Of a DNA stretch of 64,000 bases, positions 54,547 through 63,390 are shown in pieces. The position numbers and the translations under genes were made by a program. How positions within the stretch are numbered: position 1 is the first letter of the stretch; each line of letters begins with the position of its first letter. The stretch is from Neorhodopirellula lusitana (GTDB taxonomy: Bacteria > Planctomycetota > Planctomycetia > Pirellulales > Pirellulaceae): positions 620,001 to 684,000 of the forward strand of contig NZ_FXUG01000001.1 in assembly GCF_900182915.1 (NCBI RefSeq), read 5' to 3'. The notes beneath the pieces were generated by a model. The model made no database searches. It was not told the origin of the DNA and saw only the letters and a program-made list of their open reading frames with translations.

Positions 54547-55458
54547 TTACATCATTGGTGTGGGTTCGTAGGGGATATCCTCGATCAAATCCATTGGCAA
54601 TGGTGCGACAGTCAGGCCGGCGTCGCGGCTGATATCGTCGATTGCTTCCTGAGCTTTTTGCACGAGGAATTCACGTGTCTCGCCCTTGTACTGGGACGTC
54701 GACGCGGTGGGGCTGATTGGGCCCGCGAAGGCGGATTCTTCTAGGTGAGCGACGACCTTCACGTGATCCAAGATGCCGTCCTTCGCTGGAAGAACGCGAT
54801 CGCTGGTCGTTGCCGCTGACGCTTCCACGTCTTCGGGAAGCGAGCCGAGGCGAACGGCGACGATTTTTTCGCCGGGGATTTCACCAAGTTGGTCCATTGC
54901 ACCGTCGCCAACGACCCAGTCCCAGGTGTCGATCAGGTAGCCGACGCTTGGAATCGCGTCGACCAAAGCGCGGAAAGTTTCGACGGTGGAGATGAAGGGG
55001 AATTCCTTGCCTTCGGTGTGCTCTTTGCCAGCTTGGAAGCCAACGCCGAGTTTGATGTCGCGTGCACCCAGGACATCAGCGATTTGGCTGATGCGGGTAC
55101 GTTGGACGTCAAAGAACTCGTTGAAAGGCAAGCGGTTGGTGGCTGCTGGTACTCGAACCAGGGCGCGGTCGACTTCCAGTTGAGCCGCAATTTCGCTGAG
55201 CGGGTGAAGTGTTGCGACAGCAGCGGTGAACGCATCGTCGTCGGCGTCGAGGTCGATCGCTAGTGTGAACGAGCCGATGCGAATTTCAGTGGCTTTGAGG
55301 TACTTGGCGGCATCGTCAAACGACGAACGTTGCGAGCGACGCAACATGTCGTGCATGTCGATGTCCATACCGCGGAACGCGTAGGTCAATGCGAGTTCGA
55401 TCAATTCGCTCTGGCGACCGTTGATACCGAGAGCCTGAGGGCAAAAATTCTTGAACAC
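54547..55458 (-). CDS. sugar phosphate isomerase/epimerase-like TIM-barrel protein
   Basis: 303 residues. It starts with GTG (55456-55458), supported by AGAAGGAAA upstream. The N-terminus NGRQSELIELALTYAFRGMD is typical of AP-endonuclease-2/xylose-isomerase-like TIM barrels, where the strand-1 helix pairs lead to metal ligands. Further barrel segments are AQLEVDRALVRVPA, GYLIDTWDWVVGD (an Asp at the usual metal-ligand position) and EKIVAVRLGSLP. It may isomerise a sugar phosphate or be a non-catalytic homologue: the usual His ligand set is incomplete to my reading. The RG-rich protein gene is 41 bp upstream, so they may form an operon. Confidence 0.75.
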   Translation of the reverse strand: MFKNFCPQALGINGRQSELIELALTYAFRGMDIDMHDMLRRSQRSSFDDAAKYLKATEIRIGSFTLAIDLDADDDAFTAAVATLHPLSEIAAQLEVDRALVRVPAATNRLPFNEFFDVQRTRISQIADVLGARDIKLGVGFQAGKEHTEGKEFPFISTVETFRALVDAIPSVGYLIDTWDWVVGDGAMDQLGEIPGEKIVAVRLGSLPEDVEASAATTSDRVLPAKDGILDHVKVVAHLEESAFAGPISPTASTSQYKGETREFLVQKAQEAIDDISRDAGLTVAPLPMDLIEDIPYEPTPMM

Positions 55459-55499
55459 TGAGTGGGTTTCCTTCTGATATTTAAGCAGGTGAGTTGTGA

Positions 55500-57254
55500 T
55501 TAGCGTCGACGACCGCGTGATCCGCTCGACGAATTACCGTTGTTATTTCCGCGGCCACCGCCACGTGAGTTGCCGCCGCCACTGCGGCGACCACTGAGAT
55601 TGCTATCTACCATCACATTGACGATTTCATGCCAGGTTGGGAAGTCTTGCGAAGACGAGTTTCCTCGTTGTCGCGAGCGTCCTTCGCCGCTTCGGTCTGA
55701 ATCGTTGGATCGTTCTGATGACCGGCCCGAATCTCGGTCGCGTGAACGGCCGCCTCGGCGTGAACCGCGTCGACCTTCCGATTCGCTTGAGCTTGACCCG
55801 CGAGTTTCGGAGCCAAAGTCGTCATCGGAATCGTCACGACGGGAAGCCGGGGCATCGTCGAAGTCGTCCACGTCACCGAATGCGGAGCGAGGCAAGTCGT
55901 CGCTGCCTTTGGTTTCGGTTTCGTTGGTTGCGTCGCTGTCGCCTGCAGGTCGGCGTCCGCGTCCGCGGCCACGTCGACGTGAGCGTCGGCCAGCACGCGG
56001 GCCGTCCGAGTCGTTTTCGTCTTTGTCGGATGGCTTGTTATCGCGGTCATCGTCATCGACGAGGCCGGTGCCGAAGGAGCTGACGTCGTCGTCGAACAGG
56101 TTCGATGGCAAGTCGGCATCATCGTCAACGAAGCGATCGTCGCTACCAGCCTTGGCGGAAGCACGAACTTCGTCGCGAGCTGAGCGGCGTGGCGCCTCTT
56201 CATCGCGTTTGTTGTCACGACCACGTCCGCGGCCTCGGCCACCACTGCGTTTGGTTTCGCCGTCGCGGCTGCTTTCGCTGTCGCGTCCACCGCGTGCGGG
56301 GCGACCGCCTTCTTCTGCGACGACTTCCGTTGATTCGGACCGTCCACCACGACGGCTGCGCGATCGGCGTGGTGCGTCTTCGCTATCTTTGTCACGGCTT
56401 GGGCGTTCGGCGGCAGGGCTTCCGCCGGTGCGAACTTCGCCTTCGCCGATTTGTTGTCGTTGTCCGCGGCGTCCTCGACGGCGTGAGCCGCCTGCACGAT
56501 CGCTGTCGTCTTTGCCGCTATCGTCTTTGGACACGGGCTCTGTGGTTTCGGCGGCATTGCTGCTTCCGCGGTCTTCACGATCCCGGGTTGAGCGATCCGA
56601 AGATGCACGGCCGCGACGCGAGCGTGATCGCGGTGCAGGCTCATCAGCCGAATCCATATCGGAATCGACCAAGTCCGGTGCGTCCGCATCGATTAGATCG
56701 TTGTCGTCGTCGTTGGAATCAACCAAGCCGCCGCCAAAACCAGATGAGGGTTTGCTGCGTCGAGCGCGTCCGCGAGGCTCGCGATCCTTCGATGCCGCTT
56801 CGTCACCGCTTTTGTCACGGGGTGAGCCGCCTCGGCGTCCGCCGCCCAGTTGGCTATCACGGTCGGTGATCTCTTTCTCGACCGTACCAAAACCGCTGTC
56901 CTTGACCGATTTAGCAGCGGGTTCGGGTGCGTCATCGACACCGAAACCTGGCAACTTTGGCGGAGGAGTCGGGGCGGTGAGAGCTTTCAGGACGTCGTCG
57001 TCGTCATTTGAAGACGTGTCCTCGTCACCATTGTCAAACAGTGAGGACTTGGCGATTTTTGTCTCTGTCTTTTCAGGGCCTGAGGCAACTTCGAGGGTTG
57101 CGGGAGCGGGTTCGGCGGCTGGAGACTCATTGTCGACATCAGCTTCGGCCGTCGGCTCGGGGGCCGGTGCGGGTTCGGGAGTTGGCTTCTTGGCCGGTTC
57201 TGGCGGGCGAGGTGTGCCCAGCAGGCTGGCGAGGATGTTCCAATTATCGGGCAT
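55500..57254 (-). CDS. intrinsically disordered Arg/Gly/Ser/Asp-rich protein
   Basis: 584 residues from the ATG at 57252-57254 (MPDNWNILASLLG). Almost the entire length is low complexity: acidic and Pro-rich at 20-130, then alternating basic blocks (RSRSRRGR, RRRGRRGQR, RGRGRGRD) and acidic blocks (DDDDVL, DSNDDDNDLIDAD). Two conserved-looking islands are the N-terminal MPDNWNILASLLG and the C-terminal FPTWHEIVNVMVDSNLSGRR (about 541-560), followed by a Gly/Asn/Arg tail that ends in RGRRR. RG-rich disorder of this kind is common in RNA-binding proteins. A nucleic-acid or ribosome-associated role is inference. The gene is the only candidate reading on this stretch. Confidence 0.78.
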   Translation of the reverse strand: MPDNWNILASLLGTPRPPEPAKKPTPEPAPAPEPTAEADVDNESPAAEPAPATLEVASGPEKTETKIAKSSLFDNGDEDTSSNDDDDVLKALTAPTPPPKLPGFGVDDAPEPAAKSVKDSGFGTVEKEITDRDSQLGGGRRGGSPRDKSGDEAASKDREPRGRARRSKPSSGFGGGLVDSNDDDNDLIDADAPDLVDSDMDSADEPAPRSRSRRGRASSDRSTRDREDRGSSNAAETTEPVSKDDSGKDDSDRAGGSRRRGRRGQRQQIGEGEVRTGGSPAAERPSRDKDSEDAPRRSRSRRGGRSESTEVVAEEGGRPARGGRDSESSRDGETKRSGGRGRGRGRDNKRDEEAPRRSARDEVRASAKAGSDDRFVDDDADLPSNLFDDDVSSFGTGLVDDDDRDNKPSDKDENDSDGPRAGRRSRRRGRGRGRRPAGDSDATNETETKGSDDLPRSAFGDVDDFDDAPASRRDDSDDDFGSETRGSSSSESEGRRGSRRGGRSRDRDSGRSSERSNDSDRSGEGRSRQRGNSSSQDFPTWHEIVNVMVDSNLSGRRSGGGNSRGGGRGNNNGNSSSGSRGRRR

Positions 57255-58080
57255 GGGGTGCGAAAATCCGAAATGGATCGGATCTGGCGGATCCGATTGC
57301 AGGAAATAGGTGTATTTGCTGCGTAGGTATACCCTGTTGCGCGATATCTCCCAAGGGTGAATGCGTGCTGCACTCCAAGAATCGGTGCCAATATCACAAT
57401 ACAGTGGCTTTATTACAGGCGATGGCGGCCGGATGGGCCGGGATCGCACGGCTGAATCAGTTTAGGTGCCCCAGCAGAATTCGGGTGCGACCGCACTGTG
57501 CTGCCCGAAAAGTCGAATCTTGTGGTCTGTTTGGGAGCTGGGTCTGAACGCGTGTTCGCCTGCTTGGGGCAGACGCACTCGCCTACAGCGGTTATCGAAA
57601 TTCAAAAATCGGGAAAAAGTAAGGGACCCGATTCTCCCACACTCATGGTTTCTGGAATCGATTTGCTCGGGAATTCTGGGGTGATCGATGAATGTTGGCG
57701 GTTTTGCTGGCAAAGGAACCCAGTTCAAGCAATTGACAATGCGACCGTCAGCGCACAATCTGTCCCGCTTCAATGGGTTGCCCTGCATCACTGGGGCGTC
57801 CCAGTTCACTGAAGTCGCGACTAGAATTCCATTCTAGAATCGGCTTCTCACCGACGCTTTTAGTGAAGAACCGACAGGACTCCGGATTTCGTGAGTTCAG
57901 GGCCGTCTTAGGCTCAGGGTCATCGTTGGCTCAGGGCATTGGATGCTCGAGGTTGGGGGTTTATTGAAAGCGGGTGTTTCGGTTGGCGGTTACGCGAATC
58001 GGGGTGCTGAGTTTGTTGGTGGCCTGGAAGGCCGTTTGGCCAACGAATCGGTGATTTTCGTTCTCGTAGGATTGGAATAG
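57255..58080. other. divergent intergenic region, no supported gene
   Basis: 826 bp between the RG-rich gene (minus) and rpe (plus). Several frames of 60-115 codons overlap on both strands at 57460-57810, but none has a domain or a ribosome site. A fragment at about 57876-57900 (ctccggatttcgtgagttca) resembles one arm of the convergent-gene inverted repeats. Promoters of both flanking genes should be here. Confidence 0.55.
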
Positions 58081-58839
58081 ATGAGCCGAGCGAAGCTTGA
58101 CGTGATTCGTGATGCCAGACCCAGCATTTTGCCGAGTCTGTTGCAGTGCGATTTCGGAAACTTGCAAGGTGAAGTCGAACGACTCGCTGCAGCCGGAACC
58201 CAGGTCCTGCACCTTGATGTCATGGACGGGCATTTTGTGCCAAACCTGTCATTTGGGATGCCCATTGTTGAGGGCCTGCGTCGCCACACGGACATGCCGC
58301 TGGATGTTCATTTGATGATCAGTGACCCGGTTGCCTATGCCAAGCCAATGGTGGATGCGGGGGCGGATCTGTTGACTTTTCACGTCGAGGCGATGCGTGG
58401 CAAAGACGCTGCGGAGACGAAAGGCCGGATTGAGAATGCGGTTGGTCAAATCCGTGATCTCGGTGTTGGCGTGGGACTTGCTATCAATCCAAGTACCCCG
58501 ATGAATGAGTTGGGGGGGCACGTTGCCTTGGTCGATTTGGTGTTGGTGATGAGCGTGGAAGCCGGATTCGGCGGCCAGCAGTTCAATCCAGTGTCGTTGA
58601 CCCGAATCCAAGAAATCCGCGCTGCGTTTCCAAATGTCATGATCGAAATCGACGGCGGCATTAAAGCGTCCAACATCGGCGCGGCACGCCAAGCGGGTTG
58701 CGATCTGTTTGTCGTGGGGTCCGCGATTACGGACCGCTCGGATTATGGCGAAGCGATTGTCGAATTGAATGAAGCCATGCTTGCGGGTGCACAGCCCGCA
58801 GGTACCCAAGGAACTCCATCCGAAGGAGAGTCGCGGTGA
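58081..58839 (+). CDS. rpe: ribulose-phosphate 3-epimerase
   Basis: 252 residues from the ATG at 58081 with TAGGA upstream. It is a standard Rpe TIM barrel: ILPSLLQCDFGNLQGEVERL (about 16-35), LHLDVMDGHFVPNLSFG (about 44-60, metal-binding His and Asp), DVHLMISDP (about 75-83, metal His), then VMSVEAGFGGQQF (about 158-170) with a phosphate loop, and EIDGGIKASNI (about 189-199) followed by GSAITD. The last 20 residues are an Ala/Gly-rich tail. It interconverts ribulose 5-phosphate and xylulose 5-phosphate. The stop overlaps the next gene as GTGA, so the two are coupled. Confidence 0.97.
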   Translation: MSRAKLDVIRDARPSILPSLLQCDFGNLQGEVERLAAAGTQVLHLDVMDGHFVPNLSFGMPIVEGLRRHTDMPLDVHLMISDPVAYAKPMVDAGADLLTFHVEAMRGKDAAETKGRIENAVGQIRDLGVGVGLAINPSTPMNELGGHVALVDLVLVMSVEAGFGGQQFNPVSLTRIQEIRAAFPNVMIEIDGGIKASNIGAARQAGCDLFVVGSAITDRSDYGEAIVELNEAMLAGAQPAGTQGTPSEGESR

Positions 58840-59420
58840 TTACATTGCGTTCAGCAGCCAAATCGACCGTCGTATTGATCCGTCCAGGAGCAACGACATT
58901 TGACGAGCAGGGCCGAATGAAGGGCTCGCTCGACATGCCTATGTGCGAGCGTGGGCGTGAACAGGCCGAAAATCTATCGAAGGAATTGGCCGGGATCCGG
59001 TTGGATGCGGTCTATCACGCGCCTTGTGAATCGGCTGTTGAAACGGCTGCCTGTTTGGTCGAAGGCCGATCAATTCGCTCAAAAGTGATCGAGGGATTCC
59101 GCAACATTGACCATGGTTTGTGGCATGGCAAGTTGATCGATGAGATTCGCCGTAATCAGCCCAGGTTGTATCGCAGTGGAGCGGAGCATCCTGAAAACGT
59201 TTGCCCACCGGGTGGTGAGTCCGTTCATGCCGCTGCGATGCGGGTGATGAAGGCGACGCAGCGTGTGCTGAAGAAAAGCCGCAATCAGGTGATTGCCCTG
59301 GTGATTCCGGATCCGCTGGCAAGCTTGGTGGCCGCACAGCTCAACCAAGAAGCCATGCCAGATATCTGGAAAGTGGAAACGGACGCTGGCAACTGGCAGT
59401 TGATCGAGGCGAACTGCTAA
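58836..59420 (+). CDS. histidine-phosphatase-superfamily pseudoenzyme
   Basis: 194 residues from the GTG at 58836 after GGAG. The fold of the phosphoglycerate-mutase/histidine-phosphatase superfamily is readable: LIRPGATTFDEQGRMKGSLD (about 14-33), CERGREQAENLSKEL, LDAVYHAPCESAVETA (about 57-72) and LWHGKLIDEI. Yet the RHGET signature is RPGAT, with Pro17 for the catalytic His and Ala19 for the next acidic or Gln residue. The second His of the SHGG motif is Pro158 in LVIPDPLAS, and the pocket Arg of the SPLxRA motif is Ser66 in PCESA. The enzyme cannot work by the usual mechanism. It is coupled to rpe. A binding or regulatory role is inferred. Confidence 0.85.
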   Translation: MITLRSAAKSTVVLIRPGATTFDEQGRMKGSLDMPMCERGREQAENLSKELAGIRLDAVYHAPCESAVETAACLVEGRSIRSKVIEGFRNIDHGLWHGKLIDEIRRNQPRLYRSGAEHPENVCPPGGESVHAAAMRVMKATQRVLKKSRNQVIALVIPDPLASLVAAQLNQEAMPDIWKVETDAGNWQLIEANC

Positions 59421-59435
59421 GAGCAGTTGCTGCAA

Positions 59436-60299
59436 TTAGGCGGCGGCTTCGAAGCCGTCGTCGCGTCGGCGAGGCTCGGGGAATTCGTCGAGCATGTCTT
59501 CAATCGCTGTGTCGTGAGCCGGTGAGTCCTGAGCAAATACGTCTGAATTTCCGGTGTGTGAATCTGGCGTGGCGTGCTCGAGATTCTCGGTCTCTTCGTC
59601 ATTTGTGTCGTCTTGGACGTTGTTGTCAGCTGTTTCTGGAGAGTCCGCGTCCGGAAGGGAGTCTTGGCTCGCGTTTTCGGGCGAATCACCTTCGTTTTCG
59701 CCGCCGCCTTGTGTCGTTTCAGTTTCAGGATCCTCCTCGGATTCTTGGTCCGATTCCACCGCTTCGATGTCTCGTTCCAGTCGAGCTTCTTCGGCGGTGA
59801 ACTCGAGGTCCCACTTCTCGGCGACTTCCAGCTTGCGGATTTCCGATAGCAGTACCTGAGACGCGCTGAGGCGTCCAGTTTGGCGATAGACCGCTGACAG
59901 CATCAGCAGTGCGGGCGGATCGCGAGGTTCGACGGACAGGCATGCCGTCAGGTAGTCTTCGGCGGCAGCGTAATCGCCTTTCAGGTAAGCAATTTGGGCG
60001 TCGCTGAACCGATCGGGCTCTTCGCTGGCCGTCCGAGGGCTCAGCAGCAGCGGAAGTTCTTTGGCCGAGCGAATCGCGAGCACGATCCAGGCGGCTACGA
60101 CAACCCAGCAAGCGAGCATGACGAGGCCACCGGAAAGCCAGTCCGTGAAGATGAACTTGGCGATTAGCAAGGCATTGACGACCGCTGCGAAGGCGATCGC
60201 GGCTGGCAATGCCGAGAGTCGACCGCGCCACCATAATTCAGCCATGCCCGGCCAGAGGCAGGTTAGATAGTGCTTCGGCTGGATCGATACCTCTTGCAT
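59436..60299 (-). CDS. membrane protein with TPR segment and acidic tail
   Basis: 287 residues from the ATG at 60297-60299; an ATG at 60243-60245 (MAELWWRGR) is an alternative. Two membrane helices (about 31-50 and 57-77) precede a soluble part with TPR-like helices (AQIAYLKGDYAAAEDYLTAC, about 102-121; ALLMLSAVYRQTGRLSASQ, about 129-147). The last 110 residues are acidic and rich in Glu, Asp, Ser and Thr. It is conserved in style with other planctomycete inner-membrane TPR proteins. It converges on the pseudo-phosphatase gene 15 bp away. No function is assigned. Confidence 0.75.
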   Translation of the reverse strand: MQEVSIQPKHYLTCLWPGMAELWWRGRLSALPAAIAFAAVVNALLIAKFIFTDWLSGGLVMLACWVVVAAWIVLAIRSAKELPLLLSPRTASEEPDRFSDAQIAYLKGDYAAAEDYLTACLSVEPRDPPALLMLSAVYRQTGRLSASQVLLSEIRKLEVAEKWDLEFTAEEARLERDIEAVESDQESEEDPETETTQGGGENEGDSPENASQDSLPDADSPETADNNVQDDTNDEETENLEHATPDSHTGNSDVFAQDSPAHDTAIEDMLDEFPEPRRRDDGFEAAA

Positions 60300-60394
60300 T
60301 CTTTGGGTGGTAGCGTTTGGGGTGCCGCTATCGCAAGAGAGGTAATTTTGGCAAAGCCCTGCTGGAGGGTGGTTTGCTGTTTCCAGTCTGCACT

Positions 60395-61315
60395 TTAGAC
60401 CGGCGTTTCGGCCATGTCACGGGCGTGATAGCTACTTCGGACGAATGGCCCCGAGGCGACCTTTGCGAAGCCCATCGCCTTGGCAAGCTCTGCAATTTCG
60501 TCGAATTCTTCTGGTGGAACGTAACGGACGACTGGCAGGTATTTTTCACCGGGCTGCAGGTATTGGCCCAGGGTCAGGAAGTCGACACCGTATTCGCGAA
60601 GGTCAGCCAGGGCGTCGAGTAGTTCGCCCCGCTCCTCGCCCAGTCCTAGCATCAGGCCGCTCTTGGTTTTGACGCTGGCGTCATAGTTTTTGACTTCCCG
60701 CATCATTTGTAGCGTCCAGGAATAGTCACTTTTGGGGCCACGGACGCGGCGATACAGTCGGGGGACGGTTTCCATGTTGTGGTTGAAGACGTCGGGACGC
60801 GCTTCGATGACGCGAGCCAGGGCGTCTTTGCATTGCACGAAGTCCGGCGTGAGGACCTCGGTGGTCGCTCCTGTTTTTTCTCGGACGGCAACCACGCATT
60901 GGTAGAAGTGATCGGCACCGCCATCGGGTAGGTCGTCACGGGTCACGCTGGTGATGACAACGTGTTTAAGTCCCAGTTTGGCGGCCGCCAAGGCGATGCG
61001 TTCGGGCTCGTCCACGGCGGGGGCTTCGGGCGGACGTCCGCGATTGACGGCACAGAATCCGCAAGGGCGAGTGCACACGTTGCCCAGAATCATGAACGTG
61101 GCAGTTTGTTGGCTGTAGCACTCCATCCGGTTGGGGCACTTGCAGTTGTCGCAAACCGTTTCCAGGCCCATCTCTTCCATCAAATGGTCGGTCAGGTGAT
61201 TGGCGTTGGACTTGGGGATCGGCCGTTTTAGCCATCGCGGAAGGCGGCCTGTCGCGCTGACAGACGTGCCGGAAGGCATTTCGGGTTCACTAACAACTGG
61301 GAGTCGGAAAGCCAT
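60395..61315 (-). CDS. lipA: lipoyl synthase
   Basis: 306 residues from the ATG at 61313-61315; the frame is open further up but MAFRLPVVSEPEMPSG is the sensible start. It has both iron-sulfur sites: the auxiliary-cluster motif CDNCKCPNRMEC (CX4CX5C, about 56-67) and the radical SAM CTRPCGFC (CxxxCxxC, about 82-89). The rest matches lipoyl synthase: RDDLPDGGADHFYQ, NHNMETVPRLYRRVRG and LTLGQYLQPG, with the RSSYHA end, which carries the Ser ligand of the auxiliary cluster. It inserts two sulfurs into octanoyl chains on lipoyl proteins. No lipB or pyruvate dehydrogenase genes are adjacent. Confidence 0.98.
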   Translation of the reverse strand: MAFRLPVVSEPEMPSGTSVSATGRLPRWLKRPIPKSNANHLTDHLMEEMGLETVCDNCKCPNRMECYSQQTATFMILGNVCTRPCGFCAVNRGRPPEAPAVDEPERIALAAAKLGLKHVVITSVTRDDLPDGGADHFYQCVVAVREKTGATTEVLTPDFVQCKDALARVIEARPDVFNHNMETVPRLYRRVRGPKSDYSWTLQMMREVKNYDASVKTKSGLMLGLGEERGELLDALADLREYGVDFLTLGQYLQPGEKYLPVVRYVPPEEFDEIAELAKAMGFAKVASGPFVRSSYHARDMAETPV

Positions 61316-61475
61316 CAGCAGGAGGCCGTTTGAGGCGAGAGTAATTCGAGCGGTCGATGGCCAGCGACGATGTGATGGCCAGAGCAAATGTCATTGTAAC
61401 GGAAACGGCAATTCGTACCACGGACCCGTTCGGGGCAGGCAGCACTACCGTCGACTTGTGGCAGCGTTTACGGGC

Positions 61476-62486
61476 TTATTGCGGGCTACCGGTTGATTCG
61501 GTCAGCCGGAAGACAAATTCGTTGCAGCCCCAGCCCGAGCCCACGGTGCGCAGGTTGTCCAGCGTGAATCCCTGCTGGCGGAGGGGCATCACGATTGCTT
61601 CGGGGGTGGCGACTTCAAACGGAAGACCGCCAATCCAGTCGACCCAGTCGTGCCAGACGCTCATCCCGCGATCCGATTTCTTGGCTTGCCAGTCGGCGAA
61701 AGGCAGCGGGTTGCGGCCGCGGGCGAGTCTGGCCAGGGCGAACTTGCATTCGTAAAAACCAGCGACCGCGATGACGTAACCCGGACGCAAGAACGCGGGC
61801 AGTCGATGGTAGCCGTGCTTGATTGCCAACCAGCGCCGGCTGCCGCCGCCTTGGTCGTTGTAGATTGCGATCGCGAGTTGCCCACCGGGCGACACGCGGG
61901 CCGCCGCCGCAGCGACGGCAGTCTTCATTTGACCGGTGTGGTGCAGGACGCCCCAGCTATAAACAATGTCGAATTGCCCCAGCGACTGCATCGCTTCCGC
62001 GTCCAGGATCGATGCGTGGTGAACGTCCCAGTGGATGTCGTTTTTCTTGTGAGCTGTGGCGATTGAATCGGCGCCGGACGCATCGTTGCTGGCTGGATCG
62101 CTGGATGACGAGGTAATTCGCTCTTTCAGGCTAAGCGTGCACTGATAGCTATCCGTATCAACATCCAGTGACACGACGCGGGCACCCAGAACGATCGCGG
62201 CCAGGGAAAACAGGCCGCTGCCCGAGCCGATATCCAGGAAGCTGAGTCCGGCCAGAGGTTGAGGCTCCAGTGGCTGGGTGCCTAGTGTTTGAGGATCTTC
62301 GCCCAGTTGCAAAAGGCTTCGCAGCGAGGCAACGGCTTGGTCCAGTCGCTCTTGATCAAACGACTGCAAGAACGCCGACCAGTTCTGGCCAAACGCAAAG
62401 CGAGTCTCCGCCCCTGGGTTGGGCTGCTCGGATTGATTGAATTGCCCAGTGTCGCTGGGCTGCTTCGCTTGACTCGGCTGGCTCAC
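61476..62486 (-). CDS. class I SAM-dependent methyltransferase
   Basis: 336 residues starting with GTG (62484-62486), directly after the PurQ stop codon, with GGAG 13 bp before. The Rossmann methyltransferase motifs are FLDIGSGSGLFSLAAIVLGA (about 82-101, SAM-binding GxGxG), VSLDVD (about 104-109), FDIVYSWGVLHHTG (about 173-186) and GGQLAIAIYN. A Gln/Ser/Pro-rich N-terminal part of about 25 residues may be disordered. The C-terminal 120 residues (GYVIAVAGFYECKFALARLA) are less typical. The substrate is unknown. Tight coupling to purQ may only reflect shared transcription. Confidence 0.9.
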   Translation of the reverse strand: MSQPSQAKQPSDTGQFNQSEQPNPGAETRFAFGQNWSAFLQSFDQERLDQAVASLRSLLQLGEDPQTLGTQPLEPQPLAGLSFLDIGSGSGLFSLAAIVLGARVVSLDVDTDSYQCTLSLKERITSSSSDPASNDASGADSIATAHKKNDIHWDVHHASILDAEAMQSLGQFDIVYSWGVLHHTGQMKTAVAAAAARVSPGGQLAIAIYNDQGGGSRRWLAIKHGYHRLPAFLRPGYVIAVAGFYECKFALARLARGRNPLPFADWQAKKSDRGMSVWHDWVDWIGGLPFEVATPEAIVMPLRQQGFTLDNLRTVGSGWGCNEFVFRLTESTGSPQ

Positions 62487-63323
62487 CTAGGCGAACCACT
62501 CCACCGCGTTGCGGAACATCTGTAGACCGTCACCGTGTTCGGGTTGCACTTTTCGACGTGTCCAAAACGGGTGTTGTGTGGCGTCGATATGCCGTTCTGG
62601 GTGCGGCATCAAGCCGAAGACGCGGCCTGAGGCATCGCACACGCCAGCGACGTTGGCATCACCACCGTTTGGATTGACGGGGAAGGGAAGCGTTTCGTTT
62701 TTAATCGCACCAGACTCGTCACAATAACGGATTGCCAGCCGGCCTTCGCTGCGGAGCTGATCCATTGCGGCTTCGTCTCGGGCGACAAATTTGCCTTCGG
62801 CGTGGGCCATGGGCAGGTACATTTGCTCGATGTCTTTCAGGAAAACACAGGGAGTTTTGTCGACTGCCAAATTCACCCAGCGGTCTTCGAAACGGCCATG
62901 GTTGTTCCAGGTTAGCGTTGCGGGGGGCACGTCATGGCTGGGGGCTTCTTCGCCGCCGCCCGCCATCGCTGGTTGAGCCGCGGGGATACCGCTGGTCAGC
63001 ACGCCCAATCGCATCAAGACTTGCATGCCGTTGCAGATTCCCAGCACGAGATTGTCGCCACTGTCGACAAAGTGGTGAATCATTTCGTCCAGGTGGTGAT
63101 GCATCCGCGTGGCCAGAATGCGGCCCGCAGCGATGTCGTCGCCGTAGCTGAATCCGCCGGGGATGCACAGGATTTGATAGCGTTGATGCAGGGCTGGGTT
63201 TTCGATCAGGCGACCGACATGAACGCGTTCGGACTGGCCGCCCGCAACATCAAACGCGTGTGCGGTTTCGATGTCGCAGTTCGTGCCAGGAGCTCGGAGG
63301 ATAAGGACGCGAGGGGTAGCCAT
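62487..63323 (-). CDS. purQ: phosphoribosylformylglycinamidine synthase, glutaminase subunit
   Basis: 278 residues from the ATG at 63321-63323. The class I glutamine amidotransferase fold is clear: VLILRAPGTNCDIETAHAF at the start, IPGGFSYGDDIAAG (about 54-67, oxyanion part), nucleophile Cys in GICNGMQ (about 94-100), and the catalytic His-Glu pair in LMPHPERH (about 252-259). It supplies ammonia to the PurL subunit for the fourth step of purine synthesis. The PurL gene is not adjacent. It is slightly longer than the usual 220-230 residues because of insertions around GGGEEAPSHDVPP (about 123-135). The methyltransferase follows immediately. Confidence 0.96.
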   Translation of the reverse strand: MATPRVLILRAPGTNCDIETAHAFDVAGGQSERVHVGRLIENPALHQRYQILCIPGGFSYGDDIAAGRILATRMHHHLDEMIHHFVDSGDNLVLGICNGMQVLMRLGVLTSGIPAAQPAMAGGGEEAPSHDVPPATLTWNNHGRFEDRWVNLAVDKTPCVFLKDIEQMYLPMAHAEGKFVARDEAAMDQLRSEGRLAIRYCDESGAIKNETLPFPVNPNGGDANVAGVCDASGRVFGLMPHPERHIDATQHPFWTRRKVQPEHGDGLQMFRNAVEWFA

Positions 63324-63390
63324 GAGCGTGATTGTGTGTGCGTGTTGATTGGGTGCGATTGCGGGCTTCGTTCGGCGTCGCTTCGCTAAT

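Noticed and set aside
55540-57309. 589-codon open frame on the plus strand opposite the RG-rich gene
   Set aside because: It mirrors the minus-strand gene because Arg/Ser/Gly/Asp codons leave few stops in antisense. Its protein is Ser/Arg-rich without a domain, and the minus-strand frame has the better start and conserved-looking islands.
57462-57812. Overlapping frames of about 100 codons on both strands in the rpe upstream gap
   Set aside because: No ribosome site, no domain, and the two strands overlap fully; this is chance open reading in a GC-rich gap.
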